64,000 bases of DNA from Breoghania sp. (GTDB lineage: Bacteria > Pseudomonadota > Alphaproteobacteria > Rhizobiales > Stappiaceae), in the NCBI RefSeq assembly GCF_030066895.1, contig NZ_JASJAV010000015.1, forward strand, positions 56,969 through 120,968. The letters run 5' to 3'. Position numbers and translations under genes: made by a program. The notes under the pieces were generated by a model that ran no database searches, had not been told where the DNA came from, and saw only the letters and a list, made by a program, of their open reading frames with translations. This document shows positions 1 through 11,111 of the stretch, piece by piece (positions within the stretch are counted from its first letter, which is position 1; each line of letters opens with the position of its first letter).

Positions 1-26
1 GCGGCAGTTTGGGTCGCTGTAGCCAT
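1..26 (-). CDS. Partial start of the next chemotaxis-cluster gene
   Basis: An ATG on the minus strand at position 26 opens a frame reading MATATQTA to the window edge, with a GGTGA element 7 bases upstream. It lies 50 bp downstream of cheY in the same direction. In related clusters cheB or cheR follows cheY, so this is probably one of those, but only eight codons are visible and the product cannot be identified. Confidence 0.3.
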
Positions 27-75
27 TTTTGGTTCACCGATAAAGGTCTCACCACGAGACCGCATTCGAAGAGGC

Positions 76-444
76 CTAAATGAGACCGACTTCGTGGAAT
101 TTCGCCTCGACGATTTCTCGGTCGAACGGCTTCATAATGTACTCGCTGGCGCCGGCACGGATGGCCTTGGCAATGTGCCCGGCGTCGTTCTCCGTCGTGC
201 AGAAGACCACCGTCGGGCGATCCCCGCCCTCTTCCTGCCGAAGGGCTGTCAGGAATTCCAGGCCGTCCATGACCGGCATGTTCCAGTCGAGCAGGATAGC
301 GTCGCGCATTTCCTTCCGACAACTATCCAGTGCCGCCTTGCCGTCTTCGGCCTCCACGATGGTGAAATCGAGGTCTTCCAGGATCCGGCGCGCAACCTTT
401 CGAATGACGTTGGAATCATCGATCACGAGGCATGTTTTTATCAC
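76..444 (-). CDS. cheY: Chemotaxis response regulator CheY
   Basis: A single-domain receiver of 122 residues, the usual CheY length, with no output domain. The phosphorylation pocket is complete: acidic pair D9/D10, phospho-acceptor D53 in LLDWNMP, T83/T84 and K105 in MKPFD. CheY takes phosphate from CheA and, in its phosphorylated form, acts on the flagellar motor switch. It is the third gene of a minus-strand run cheA-cheW-cheY, 40 bp after cheW. The gene is intact although its kinase cheA is not, so phosphate would have to come from another kinase if the protein still works. Confidence 0.9.
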   Translation of the reverse strand: MIKTCLVIDDSNVIRKVARRILEDLDFTIVEAEDGKAALDSCRKEMRDAILLDWNMPVMDGLEFLTALRQEEGGDRPTVVFCTTENDAGHIAKAIRAGASEYIMKPFDREIVEAKFHEVGLI

Positions 445-484
445 CTGAACTCCTGATCACGGGGCACGCCCAGATATGGCTCCG

Positions 485-976
485 TTAAGCAGCGAGAGGC
501 TCGTTCATCATTGCGCCCAGAAGACGCTCTACATCCAGAATGACCATCAACTGGCCTTCCAGACGGTGCACGCCGGCGGAAATCTCCGCACAGCGCTGAT
601 CAAGGTTGGTCGGGTTTGGCTCGCGCGAACTGACCGGAAGCGTGAGTACCTCACCGACAGTGTCGATGACCAGTCCGTACGATTCCCCCTTGTATTCGAT
701 ACCAACGACCATCATCGTCTGGTCGCCTTCCAGCGGCGGCAGCAGGCGACGGCGCATGTTGATCGCGGTCACGATGCGTCCGCGCAGGTTGAGAACGCCC
801 TGCACTTCCGGCGGCGCCAGAGGCACCCGCGTGACGCTCTCCGGCACTAACGCGTCATGCACCTGGCTGATCTTCAGCCCGAAGAGCTGACCGCCGATCA
901 CGACGGTCACGTACTGGATGCTCTCATTGCCTGCGCCCGTTCCGGCCGCGGCATTGTTCTTCTGTTTGTCCGTCAT
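485..976 (-). CDS. cheW: Chemotaxis coupling protein CheW
   Basis: A 163-residue protein made of one CheW domain (about residues 20-155) after a short Gly/Ala/Asn-rich leader. The typical stretch VQGVLNLRGRIVTAINMRR is present, as is the GLVIDTVGEVL core. CheW bridges methyl-accepting receptors and CheA in the membrane-associated array. The start ATG overlaps the cheA stop by 4 bp (ATGA), so the two are translationally coupled. The frame is intact. Its two partners in this window, CheA and the chemoreceptor at 56.7-58.8 kb, are both broken. Confidence 0.9.
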   Translation of the reverse strand: MTDKQKNNAAAGTGAGNESIQYVTVVIGGQLFGLKISQVHDALVPESVTRVPLAPPEVQGVLNLRGRIVTAINMRRRLLPPLEGDQTMMVVGIEYKGESYGLVIDTVGEVLTLPVSSREPNPTNLDQRCAEISAGVHRLEGQLMVILDVERLLGAMMNEPLAA

Positions 977-3728
977 GCTGCAGCCTTTGCTTCGTTGGTC
1001 AGCACATCCTTGAGAGCGGCGATGAGATCGGGCCGGTCGAACTTCGCGACATAGTCGTCAAAGCCCGCCTGACGGCCGCGTTCGATCGACGCCGGCGTGA
1101 CCAGGGACAACAGCGCCAGGACTGGGATCTCGCGGAACCGCGGATCGCGCCGCAGCGCCTCGCAGAATTCGAAGCCGTTGACGTCCGGCATCTCGATGTC
1201 GCTGACGACCACGTCGAACTTGCGGTCCGACTGCAGAACCTGAACCGCGGCCCGCGCGCTCTCGCACCTGGTCACGTCGTAGCCTGCCGCCTTGAGAACG
1301 GGCGTCAGCATGTTGCGGAAGAAGGAGCTGTCGTCGACGAAGAGCAGCGACTTGGTCAGAGCCTCGGTCGCCATCTCCTTGTGCACGAACCAGTCCTCGA
1401 AGGCCTGCGACAGATAATGGCCGAGATCGATGATTTCCGTCGCCTTCTCCTTGATCACCGCGGATCCAAGGACGCTCGGCTGGTCGGAAACGACCTCGAT
1501 GTTCAGCCGGTCTTCCACGATGTCGACGATCTCGTCCACGACGAGGCCCATCGAGCGGCCGCTGTCGAGAGAACACCAGCATGGGCTGCGTGCCTTCCGT
1601 GCGGTGCCCATGGCTGGGCTCGATATAGACGAGCAGCATCAGCGCGCCGCAATACTACACCAGGTCGCGGCCGTTGGAGCGCTCGATATCGGAGACCGAG
1701 AATTCCTCGAGACGCGTGACCAGCGACAGCGGCACGGCCTTGGGCTCGGCGCTCCCCGCCCGGAACAGCAGCATCGACGTCGTCGCATGATGATCGATGA
1801 ACTTCTTGCGCTCGTCGTGCTCGTCTTCCTCCTGCTCCAGCAGGGCGGAAGAGGCGTGACTCGCCATGGCGCTGGCAATCCCGTTGGGATCGATGATCAT
1901 GATCACCGAACCGTCGCCGAGGATCCTGTTGCCGGAGAACATCGCGATGTTGCGCAGCATGGTCGACATCGGTTTGACGACGATTTCCTCTGTATGGAAA
2001 ACGCCGTCGACGACCACGCCGAAGGTCTGGCTGCCGACCTGAATGACAACGATGAAGCCGTTGTCCTGGTCGAGCGCCTCGTCCGCATTCGCCGTCGTCT
2101 TCATGCCGAGGAGCGACGAAAGGTGCAGCAGAGGCAGCAGCTTGTTGCGCAAGCGCAGGACCGGCGTGTCCTTAATGCGCTCGATGCGATGCTCGAAATT
2201 GTTCTGGACGCGAACCAGTTCCACCACCGAGAGCTGCGGGATCGCGAAGCGGTCGCCGGAACTTTCGACGATCAGTGTGAACACGATGGCCAGCGTCAGC
2301 GGAATCTTGATGATGAAGCTGGTGCCCTTGCCCTGAACGGACTTCAGGTCGACCGATCCGCCGATCAGCTCGATGTTGTTGCGCACCACATCCATGCCGA
2401 CACCGCGGCCGGACACGCTGGTGATCTTGGCCGCGGTGGAAAACCCGGCGCCGAAGATCAGCTCGTGGATCTGCGCACCGGTCATCTTCTCCAGTTCGGC
2501 TTCCGTGTGCATGCCGTTGGAGATCGCCTTGCACTTGATCGCATCGACGTCGAGGCCCTTACCGTCGTCCTTGAGCTTGATGATGATGTGCCCGCCCTCG
2601 TGATAGACGGCGAGCGTGATCATGCCCTTCTCCGGTTTGCCGGCGGCCTTGCGCTCTTCCGGCCCTTCCAGGCCGTGATCGGCTGAGTTGCGCACCATGT
2701 GGGTGAGCGGATACTTGATCAACTCCAGCACCTGGCGGTCAAGCTCGGTATCGGCGCCGATCATCTCCAGCTCGATCGGCTTTTCCAGTTCCTGGTCGAG
2801 GTCGCGCACCACGCGCGGCAGCTTCTGCCAGGCGTTGCCGATGGGCTCATGCGCGTCTCCATGACGCTTTCCTGCAGCTCCGCGGTTACGTTGGAAAGCC
2901 GCTGCAGCGGCACCTTGAATTTCGCTGTCCTCGTGACGGCGCACGATCTCCAGAAGCTGGTTGCGCGTCAGCACCAGCTTCGAAACCATCGTCATCAGAT
3001 GTTCCAGCGTTTCCACGTTGACGCGGATCGACTAGTTGGACACGGAGGACTTTTTGTCGCCCGGCGCCTTTTCGGTGTGATGTTCTTCCGCCTTGGCGTC
3101 GTTCGTCATGGCGGCGAGGTCGACCGGGTTGGGCTCCGGCAGTTCGATCTCGGTCTCCTGGAAGGCGCGCTCAAGTTCGTCGAGCGAAACCTCGCCCGGG
3201 CGCAGTTCGCGTTCCAGAGATTGCCTCATAGGCTTAATTGCCGCTGCATCGGCTGCACTCGGCATCGCCACCGGCGTCGGCCTGCGCGGCCGGCTTTTCG
3301 GCGGCCGCCAGTTCAGCCACGGCGGCATCCGCAGTCTTCACACTGTCGAAGGCATGCTCCGACATGTCTTCAAGCTGCTTGATAAGGCCTTCATCGGAAC
3401 CTGCCAGCTCCTCGCCCTCAGCTTCCTCAAGTTCGGCCAGGATCCCCTTGATGCGATCGATCGAGGACAAGATCAGAGACACGGCGGCCTGCGTCACGGG
3501 CGCTCCGTCACGGAATTTGCCCATCAGCGTTTCGGCGGCATATGCCAGCGCTTCCAGACGCGGCAAACCCAAGAACTCGCAGGTTCCCTTGATCGTGTGT
3601 ACGAGACGGAAGATGTTGTCGAGGATCGTGGCGTTGTTGGGTTCCTGCTCGAACTTCACGAGTTCCACGTCGACGACGTCCAGACTCTCGTTGGTCTCAG
3701 TCAGGAACCCACGAAGGAGATCGTCCAT
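973..3728 (-). pseudogene. cheA: cheA, hybrid chemotaxis histidine kinase, multiply disrupted
   Basis: Reading across frames gives the full order: HPt domain with the phospho-His in VHTIKGTCEFLGL, a linker, dimerisation domain, HATPase (NSADHGLEGPEERKAAGKP, GRGVGMDVV), CheW-like domains and a C-terminal receiver (SDIEMPDVNGFEF). A C-terminal receiver on CheA is known in several alphaproteobacteria. Six lesions are visible: a frameshift near 3245, an in-frame TAG at 3032-3034 (SVSN*SIRVNVETLEHL, where Gln is expected), a +1/-1 pair near 2930 and 2855 that scrambles about 25 residues, a TAG at 1655-1657 (RDLV*YCGAL, Gln expected) and a frameshift near 1590. Separate fragments might be made, but an intact kinase cannot. 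Confidence 0.9.
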
Positions 3729-3871
3729 GTCTGGTACCCACCCACAAACTATACGGCAAAAGGGGGCCGTAAGGCGCCCCGCGAGCTGAATGCCCGCGTC
3801 GCCAAGTCTCGGATCAATAAGTTAAGATAGGTTGAAGCGAGGGTGGGTAGTGGTGTTTACTCGAGGATGAG

Positions 3872-4510
3872 CTATTCAGCAGTGATAACTACTGAATCAT
3901 CTCTTTTTTCCATCGAAATCGACATGTTGCTGTCGCCTGCCAGAAGACTGGCATAAGCGGGCTGGATTGCATGAGCGTCAATCCGCTCGACATCTTGATC
4001 ATTTATCAGGTTAATAACCATGGTTGGGATGCGGGCGTTCAGTCCTTCCGCCGTCATCCGGAAGCTGGGCTTTTCTGCATCACCGTTGGTCAGTTCCACC
4101 GTGATGGTGCCGCCACGCGGCACGCACTGATTGGCGATCAGGAGAAGGTTCAGCAGCAGCTTGACCTTGTTCTTGCCCATCAGCAGGCGGGGGACTTCCC
4201 ACACCAGCGTGGACTTCTCGTTCTCCATGTAGCCTTCGGCCACCGAGCGCGCATCGCCGAGATCGATGTCGGCTCCAGCGGAACCGGCTGCTCCGAAGGC
4301 GAGACGGGCGAACTGCAACTTGGCGGATGCCTGCCGGGCGCTCTTGCGGATGAGGTCCATGGCGAATTCGCGCATGTCCTTGTTGTTTTCCTCGTCGAGC
4401 ACCTCAAGCCCGTTGGTGACGGCCCCCACAGAGGAAATGATGTCATGGCAGACGCGGCTGGCGATCAGCGCTGCAAGATCGAGCGATGACAGGTCAATCG
4501 GCTTGGCCAT
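3872..4510 (-). CDS. ChpT-like histidine phosphotransferase
   Basis: A 212-residue protein with an N-terminal helical hairpin carrying the putative phospho-His H22 (SRVCHDIISSVGAV) and a C-terminal half resembling a degenerate HATPase fold (MGKNKVKLLLNLLLIANQC). This is the layout of ChpT/DUF2328 phosphotransferases, which in Caulobacter and Brucella relay phosphate from CckA to CtrA and CpdR. I chose the ATG at 4510 (MAKPIDLSSLDLAALIASRV) because the family aligns from there; an upstream in-frame extension looks non-coding. It sits directly upstream of cheA, so a chemotaxis role is possible. The frame is intact, as expected for a cell-cycle relay protein. Confidence 0.8.
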   Translation of the reverse strand: MAKPIDLSSLDLAALIASRVCHDIISSVGAVTNGLEVLDEENNKDMREFAMDLIRKSARQASAKLQFARLAFGAAGSAGADIDLGDARSVAEGYMENEKSTLVWEVPRLLMGKNKVKLLLNLLLIANQCVPRGGTITVELTNGDAEKPSFRMTAEGLNARIPTMVINLINDQDVERIDAHAIQPAYASLLAGDSNMSISMEKRDDSVVITAE

Positions 4511-4571
4511 GGAAACCTCAGATCCGTGAATGGGACGCGTCCTGCCTGATTCGGCGCGGGCCGTACGAGGG

Positions 4572-5174
4572 TTACACCGACACCCCTGCGGTGCCAAGTC
4601 GCCGTCGGGGTCTGCGCCTGCCGTCGGGCAACTTTCCCCTCCCGCTACCCCTCCCGGAGTCCTCGCACCCCGTTTGCGGGCAGCAGGTCAGCGCTCGTCT
4701 ATCCCCGAGCGTGAAATTCAGCCGCTTGTCCCACTTCTCCTTTGCCTGCCGGATATGGCGCTCCGGCGTCACCAACCAAAAGAAGCGGCGGGCGGGGGAA
4801 TAGAAGAGATAAAGCCGCTGATGGTAGATCGCCCACACGGAGGGATCGCCGGAGGCGAGACTGTTATCGACCATGGCGCGCGCATCGTGACCGCCGAATT
4901 GCGGCGCATAGATCTCCGGCGTGTCCTTGAACGCCGCCATATTGCCCTCGTTGACGAAGCGCCAGATGGTCTGCGACCACAGCAGTTCGAAGTGCGGCTT
5001 GCCGAGCCGGGGTCTGCGATCGACGAAATAGGCCACCGGATCGTAGCCGCCGATGGCAAGTCCCGTGGCCGGATCCACCAGAACGAAGCGTTGAGGAATG
5101 GAATAACCGCCACTGTCCTCGGCCGCGCACCTTGCCGTGGTCATGCCCGCTACGAGAAGCAACGCCCCCAACAA
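4572..5174 (-). CDS. Secreted YHS-domain protein
   Basis: An N-terminal hydrophobic signal-like segment (LGALLLVAGMTTA) leads into a YHS domain at about residues 30-105, with GLAIGGYDPVAYFVDRRP and the aromatic-rich FELLWSQTIWRFVNEGN. YHS domains are small metal-associated modules in exported and redox proteins; the exact role here is unknown. The apparent start is a TTG and the true N-terminus is unclear. The last 45 or so residues, after KRLNFTLGD, are Arg/Gly-rich and unlike the family, so the original stop may have been lost by a frameshift near the 3' end. Confidence 0.65.
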   Translation of the reverse strand: MLGALLLVAGMTTARCAAEDSGGYSIPQRFVLVDPATGLAIGGYDPVAYFVDRRPRLGKPHFELLWSQTIWRFVNEGNMAAFKDTPEIYAPQFGGHDARAMVDNSLASGDPSVWAIYHQRLYLFYSPARRFFWLVTPERHIRQAKEKWDKRLNFTLGDRRALTCCPQTGCEDSGRGSGRGKLPDGRRRPRRRLGTAGVSV

Positions 5175-5444
5175 AACGAGACTTCACCGCAGAAATTGCG
5201 CCTTCACACCGGCCGCAGACGAGAATATCCGCGCCAAAAAGGTTCGCGGCCCAAAGGTTGTCGGATTTAGACTAGACTTTGTGATCGATTCGCATCCGCC
5301 TCGCCCGTGTGCCGTTTGAGCGTCCCGTTTAAGCGCCGCTGGCCTACGTTGAATACGAATCTATAGCATTGATCCGGGCCTCTGACACCGCCGCCAGGCA
5401 TCCTGCACCGATTACCAGCTTTGGGTACAAGGGAGATTTTTTGA

Positions 5445-6059
5445 ATGTTTCTGCCGATCCGGAAGATCGTGCCCCGTATCGCGGCGCCGACCTTTGTCGC
5501 CGCCACGCTCCTCGCCGCGTCTCTCGCCCCCGCCGCAGCCCAGAGCCAGGGCAACTACAATAAGGCGCCGGGCAGCGAGTCCTATTCCCAGGACGAAATC
5601 GTCAATGCCGGCCACCGCTTCTTCGGCAAGGTTTCCGGCGGGCTCGCCTCGGTGGTCGAGAAGGCCGTCTCCAAGTACGGCCAGCCCAACGGCTACATCC
5701 TCGGCGAGGAAGGCTCCGGCGCGCTCGTTGCCGGAGCGCGCTTCGGCGAGGGCGAGCTCTACACCCGCAACGCCGGCAGCCATAAGGTCTTCTGGCAGGG
5801 ACCGTCCGTCGGCTGGGATTTCGGCGGCGACGGCGCCCGCGTCATGATGCTGGTCTACAACCTACCCGCCGTGAATGCCCTTTATCGCCGCTATGTCGGT
5901 GCCAACGGTTCGGCCTATCTGGTCGGCGGCTTCGGCATGACGGTTCTGTCCAATCATGATATCTATGTCGTGCCGATCCACGCTGGCGTAGGTGCGCGTC
6001 TCGGCATCAATGTCGGATATCTGAAGTTCACCGAAAAGCCGACCTGGAACCCGTTCTGA
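5445..6059 (+). CDS. eipA: Envelope integrity protein EipA (DUF1134)
   Basis: A 204-residue exported protein: signal peptide to about residue 32 (ending SLAPAAAQ) followed by one DUF1134 domain with VGWDFGGDGARVMMLVYNL and YLVGGFGMTVLSNHDIYVV. In Brucella, EipA is a periplasmic lipid-binding-fold protein needed for envelope integrity, and the family is conserved across alphaproteobacteria. The gene is monocistronic with its own 250-bp upstream region. The frame is intact, in line with its importance in relatives. Confidence 0.85.
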   Translation: MFLPIRKIVPRIAAPTFVAATLLAASLAPAAAQSQGNYNKAPGSESYSQDEIVNAGHRFFGKVSGGLASVVEKAVSKYGQPNGYILGEEGSGALVAGARFGEGELYTRNAGSHKVFWQGPSVGWDFGGDGARVMMLVYNLPAVNALYRRYVGANGSAYLVGGFGMTVLSNHDIYVVPIHAGVGARLGINVGYLKFTEKPTWNPF

Positions 6060-6484
6060 CGTGCCCCGTACCCTCGCTTGACGGCGCACGGGAACACACG
6101 AAGGCGGATCCCATGAAAAGCGGGTCCGCATTCGCGCGCCATTGCGTTTCGGGCGAAAATCGGCACGCTGGGTAAGGGGGCGAGGCTTCGACACGGTTCA
6201 TTGATCGTGCGCCGGGCATTCGCCTGAAGGAACGGGCGGGCATCCGGCGCATTGCGTTGCTTTGGCACATTCCTCAGCGTAATCGGCTCAAACCCGAGGG
6301 CTGCTGCGAGGACGGGGATGCGCGGAAACGGCTGACAAAACGGGTAAAACGGACCGGCAACGGACGCCGGAGAGGGAATCGGGCGCGATCGCGGGACTTA
6401 GCGGACCGGACAACTTCCGGTATTAGGTCTTAGACTTATCAAAGGCCAGAAGTCGCAAAAGACCGGCGTAGACGGGATCGAACT
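6060..6484. other. Intergenic stretch without a supported gene
   Basis: This 425-bp gap follows eipA and precedes the coiled-coil membrane gene. Short open frames exist on both strands but none resembles a protein. No clear terminator hairpin with a T run was found after eipA. A short inverted repeat around 6065-6092 could be a weak stem. Confidence 0.4.
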
Positions 6485-7647
6485 GTGATCAACGCGGCGA
6501 TGTATTTCGTCCTGGGTTTCTTGACCGCAGGACTTTTGATGCTGGTTTTCGGACCTGCCGTGTGGCGCCGTGCCGTGCGCCTGACCCGTCGCTCCTTTGA
6601 AGCCACCTCCCCCATGTCCCTTGCCGAGGTCCACGCCTCCCGCGATCAGTTGCGTGCCGAATACGCGGTCAAGACGCGTCGGCTGGAGCTTGGCGCCGGG
6701 GGCTGAAGGAACGGATGATCTGTCAGGAGATCGACATCTCCGAGGCCCGAGAAGGGCTGAAGGCCGCCATTCTGGAGCGCGACGAGAAGGCCCGCATCGT
6801 GCGCGAAATGGAAGGGCGCGAAAATGGCCTGTGCTCCAAGATCCTGGCCAAGCAGGAAGATATCGCCGAGCTTTCCGCGCGCCTGCGCAAAGCCGATCGC
6901 GACCTGGAGCGCCGCAGCCGCCAGGTCGCCGAACTCCCCCAGGCCGAGGCCGCTCGCGCACAAGAAACGCCGCAGATCCCCGCAAGCGTCAACATGACCA
7001 TCTCCGAACTGGAAGAGGGGATTGCCGGGCACAAGGCGCGCCACACCGCCGATGCCAACAAGATCCTGCGCCTGGAGGGCGAGGTCGACGGCCTGCGCCA
7101 TCAGCTGGAGGTTCTGGAGAAGGCGCGCGCCAGCGGCGCAAAACCGCGCACCTCCGCCGAGGCCGCCTTTCAGAAGATGGAATCGATGATCCTCGATCTG
7201 GAAGGTCAGAAGGTGGAATCGCAGGCCGAGATCACGCGCCTGTCGCTGCAGCTTGAGGCGCTCCACGGCGCCGCCGGAGACAATGTGGAGGGCGTGCTCG
7301 CCTCGCTTAAGGCAGAAAACAACGCCCTTGCCGAAGAGCTGAACCGCCTGTCGGCCGAGCACGACCAGTTGCGCAGCCGCTTCGACGCCATCAGCGCCGA
7401 CGAGAACCGCGACAACCGCCTGCTGCGCGATCAGATCACCGATATCGCGGCAGAGGTCGTGGCCATGACGACCGCACTCGAAGGCGAAGACTCGAAGACC
7501 GACCGCATCCTTAAGGAAGCGACCGCCGCCAACCGGAGCGACGTGCACGCCCTGAGCGGCGACAGCCTCGCCGACCGCATCCGCACCCTGCGCGACCAGA
7601 CCCGCAACGAGCCCGAGCCCGCCAGACAGCGCGCCGGCGCCTCCTGA
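6485..7647 (+). pseudogene. Membrane-anchored coiled-coil protein, frameshifted
   Basis: The first 73 codons give a single transmembrane helix (residues 6-25, FVLGFLTAGLLMLVFGPAVW), a basic stretch and the start of a coiled coil ending RRLELGAGG-stop at 6706. The frame resumes from about 6715 and continues for 310 residues of Glu/Lys/Arg-rich heptads (ISEAREGLKAAILERDEKAR onward). Together they match the layout of a conserved, uncharacterised rhizobial inner-membrane coiled-coil protein of about 390 residues. One frameshift near 6700 separates anchor from coiled coil. A downstream ATG at 6715 could give a soluble coiled-coil fragment. No function is assigned. Confidence 0.7.
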
Positions 7648-7691
7648 GCGCTTATTTCGGGTGAGGCCCATTCTTCGAAAAAACGCGTCGC

Positions 7692-8905
<1,214 letters not shown>

Positions 8906-8930
8906 TCAGGCGGCACGCGCCCGGCGCAAG

Positions 8931-9036
8931 CATCATCCCCGCGAAGACGGGAGTCCGACGAACCGCGGATCCACCATCAGGGGCCGGAAGCCGGATCTGG
9001 CGCAGTTGCCGGATCCCCCTCCTCGCGGGGATGATG
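8931..9036. repeat. Intergenic palindromic repeat, family A, diverged copy
   Basis: The ends are inverted: CATCATCCCCGCGAAGACGG on the left and CCTCGCGGGGATGATG on the right, with about 70 bp between. It lies in the gap between pobA and the cytochrome gene. The terminal CATCCCCGCG motif is shared with copies near 12.9, 22.8, 27.3, 34.2 and 43.9 kb; the interior differs more than in those copies. Confidence 0.7.
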
Positions 9037-9049
9037 AACGCAAGGCACT

Positions 9050-9616
9050 CTAACGCCGCTTGCGGCCGGTCACCATCGCGCGCGCCAGGTTCTCCCCGTG
9101 CTCGAAACTTGCGAGCACCACCCCCGCCACATGGAGGATGACGAGGCCGAGCGTCAGGTTGACGGCGATTTCATGCACGTTCTCAACCCATTCCACGCCC
9201 CAGAACCGATCGGTGATCATCATGATGCCGGTGCCGGTGATGACGGCCAGCATGATCAGCAGCAGGACGACCATCGCCCCGCCTGCCGGGTTGTGCCCGA
9301 TATGGCGCAGCGCCTTCATGCGCGCACTGGCGCGCAGGAAATCGACGACGGCCGACGGCGGCCCGCGCACGAAGTTGGTGAAACGAGCATGATGCGGCCC
9401 CACCAACCCCCACAGGATGCGGAAGACGACCAGTCCGACGATCACGTAACCCGCAGTCTCATGGGCGCTTTTCCACTCGTCGCCGGTCAGGAAGGCGAAG
9501 GCGAAAGCGGCAACCAGGCTCCAGTGAAGCACGCGCACGAGCGGATCCCACACCCGGACCTCGTCCGGCCGCGTCGCGCGGCCGGAACGGGTCATCTTGA
9601 CGGTATCGCTCATCAA
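9050..9616 (-). CDS. Cytochrome b561-family diheme membrane protein
   Basis: A 188-residue integral membrane protein with four predicted helices (about 28-46, 52-72, 106-126 and 152-172). His residues in VLHWSL, SAHETAGY, NVHEIAVN and VILHVAG sit where the family binds two haems. Such subunits pass electrons between quinones and a periplasmic partner. The first ATG overlaps the stop of the upstream PepSY gene (ATGA). The MMSDT start gives the usual short cytoplasmic leader. The frame is intact. The partner oxidoreductase is not in the window. Confidence 0.85.
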   Translation of the reverse strand: MMSDTVKMTRSGRATRPDEVRVWDPLVRVLHWSLVAAFAFAFLTGDEWKSAHETAGYVIVGLVVFRILWGLVGPHHARFTNFVRGPPSAVVDFLRASARMKALRHIGHNPAGGAMVVLLLIMLAVITGTGIMMITDRFWGVEWVENVHEIAVNLTLGLVILHVAGVVLASFEHGENLARAMVTGRKRR

Positions 9617-9906
9617 TCGTCCTCATCGGAACCGACGATCTTGCCGGTCAGCGGGTTCATCAGCAGTTCCGCGCGGTGGCCTTTCGTGTCGAGCGTGTAG
9701 AGCTCGTAGCACCCCCGCTCCACCTTCACCCGGCGCACCTCGTAACCGAGTTTCACGCCCCGGGCCTTGGCCGTGTCCTTGTTCATCCACTGAGCCTTCG
9801 GCGCATTGCCGCACACTCTCTCGGAGGCCTGTGCCGTGCCGGCGACCGCCACTCTGGTCCCCGCCGTCAGCAGGACGGCGCATGCAAACGTCGAAAACTT
9901 ACCCAT
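9613..9906 (-). CDS. Small periplasmic PepSY-like protein
   Basis: A 97-residue exported protein: signal peptide to about residue 27 (AVAGTAQA), then a PepSY-like half domain with WMNKDTAKARGVKLGYEVRR and the ending LLMNPLTGKIVGSDEDD. PepSY modules often sit next to b-type cytochromes and metal- or haem-related sensors. It is translationally coupled to the b561 gene by a 4-bp overlap. The exact ligand is unknown. Confidence 0.75.
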   Translation of the reverse strand: MGKFSTFACAVLLTAGTRVAVAGTAQASERVCGNAPKAQWMNKDTAKARGVKLGYEVRRVKVERGCYELYTLDTKGHRAELLMNPLTGKIVGSDEDD

Positions 9907-10059
9907 AGTCTTTCTCCTCTCGAGGATTCACAATTGCTCCGGTCCCTGCCGTATTCGGCACCGGATCCGGGGAATGGAACGACCCTAGAGGAAGCCGTCT
10001 GACGACTGCCTGATGGAAACTGTCAGCCAATTGTCATGCGCGGAGAGCAACAAGAGGAT

Positions 10060-10446
10060 ATGCACACACGCCCGCAATACTGCCCGCACATCTCCACCCG
10101 TTGCCGCACCCTTGCGACAGGGCTGGCGCTGGCCGTCGTTGCGAGCCTGACGATCGCCGTCGCCCACGCGGATTCAGATCACGACAACAAACCCCGGCAT
10201 CATCACCGGGACCGTCAGTTCACCTCGCAGGACCGCGCTACCCAGCTACGCGAAAGCGGCGCAATCCTGCCGCTTGTCGACGTCATCCGGCTGAGCGGCG
10301 TGGAAAGCGAGGGCCAGGTGAGCGGCGTGGAACTGGAGATGGAGGACGACCGTCCGGTCTACGAACTGAAGGTTCTGACCAAGACGGGGCGTGTGCGCAA
10401 ATACCATGTCGACCCGTCAAACGGGCATATTCTGGAGGTGGAGTGA
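10060..10446 (+). CDS. Periplasmic PepSY-domain protein
   Basis: A 128-residue exported protein. I chose the ATG at 10060 (MHTRPQYC) because AGAGGAT precedes it at good spacing; an upstream in-frame ATG at 10036 is less likely. After the signal peptide comes a His-rich linker (HDNKPRHHHRD), which may bind metal, and a PepSY domain ending KYHVDPSNGHILEVE. It is divergent from the other PepSY/b561 pair, with a 150-bp shared promoter region. Its stop overlaps the GTG start of the response regulator, so it is the first gene of a three-gene operon. Confidence 0.8.
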   Translation: MHTRPQYCPHISTRCRTLATGLALAVVASLTIAVAHADSDHDNKPRHHHRDRQFTSQDRATQLRESGAILPLVDVIRLSGVESEGQVSGVELEMEDDRPVYELKVLTKTGRVRKYHVDPSNGHILEVE

Positions 10447-11111
10447 CGATACAAATCCTGCTGATGGAGGACGACCACCGCATCGCAAAGAACATTGAGG
10501 ACATTCTCAGGCAAGCGGACTTCACGGTGGAACACGTGGCCGACGGCAACGAAGCCTAGTTCCTGGGGGATACGGAGGATTACGCCGGTGTGGTGCTGGA
10601 TCTGGGGCTGCCCGGCCTTGACGGGCTGACGATCCTGAAGCGCTGGCGCGCCAACAGGCGCGCCTTTCCCATTCTCGTGCTGACCGCCCGCGGCGCCTGG
10701 ATGGAACGGGTGGAGGGCATCGAGGCGGGCGCCGACGACTATCTCGCCAAGCCCTTCCAGATGGAGGAACTGCTCGCCCGTCTGCGCGCCATCATCCGCC
10801 GCTCAGTCGGTCACGCCACCGCCGGCATCAGCCTCGGCGATCTCGCTCTCGACACCCGGCACAAGCAGGTCATCGCCCACGGCCGCGCTCTGCATCTCTC
10901 ACCGCAGGAATATCGGCTGCTGTCCTATTTCATGCATCACCAGGACCGGGTCGTCAGCCACACCGAGTTGATGGAGCATCTCTACGGCCCCGACCCCGAT
11001 TGCGATGAAAACACCATCGCGGTGATGATCGGGCGGCTGCGCAAGAAGATCGGCGCAAATCACATCCGTACCCGCCGGGGCTTCGGCTATATCGCGACAG
11101 CCTCTGCCTAA
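10443..11111 (+). pseudogene. OmpR/PhoP-type response regulator with internal stop
   Basis: GTG start overlapping the PepSY stop (GTGA). The receiver has the acidic pair in LLMEDDHRIAK, the phospho-Asp in VVLDLGLPGLDGL and the Lys in YLAKPFQMEELL. The winged-helix output domain ends RTRRGFGYIATASA. A TAG at 10557-10559 (GNEA*FLGDTEDY) interrupts the receiver after codon 38; relatives carry Trp at or near this place, so TGG to TAG is likely. Everything else is in frame, so this is a single-lesion, recent pseudogene. Internal initiation would yield a receiver without its acidic pair. Confidence 0.85.

Noticed and set aside
1430..2686. Long plus-strand open frame opposite cheA
   Set aside because: Antisense shadow of GC-rich coding sequence; the minus strand reads as a clear kinase with HATPase motifs.
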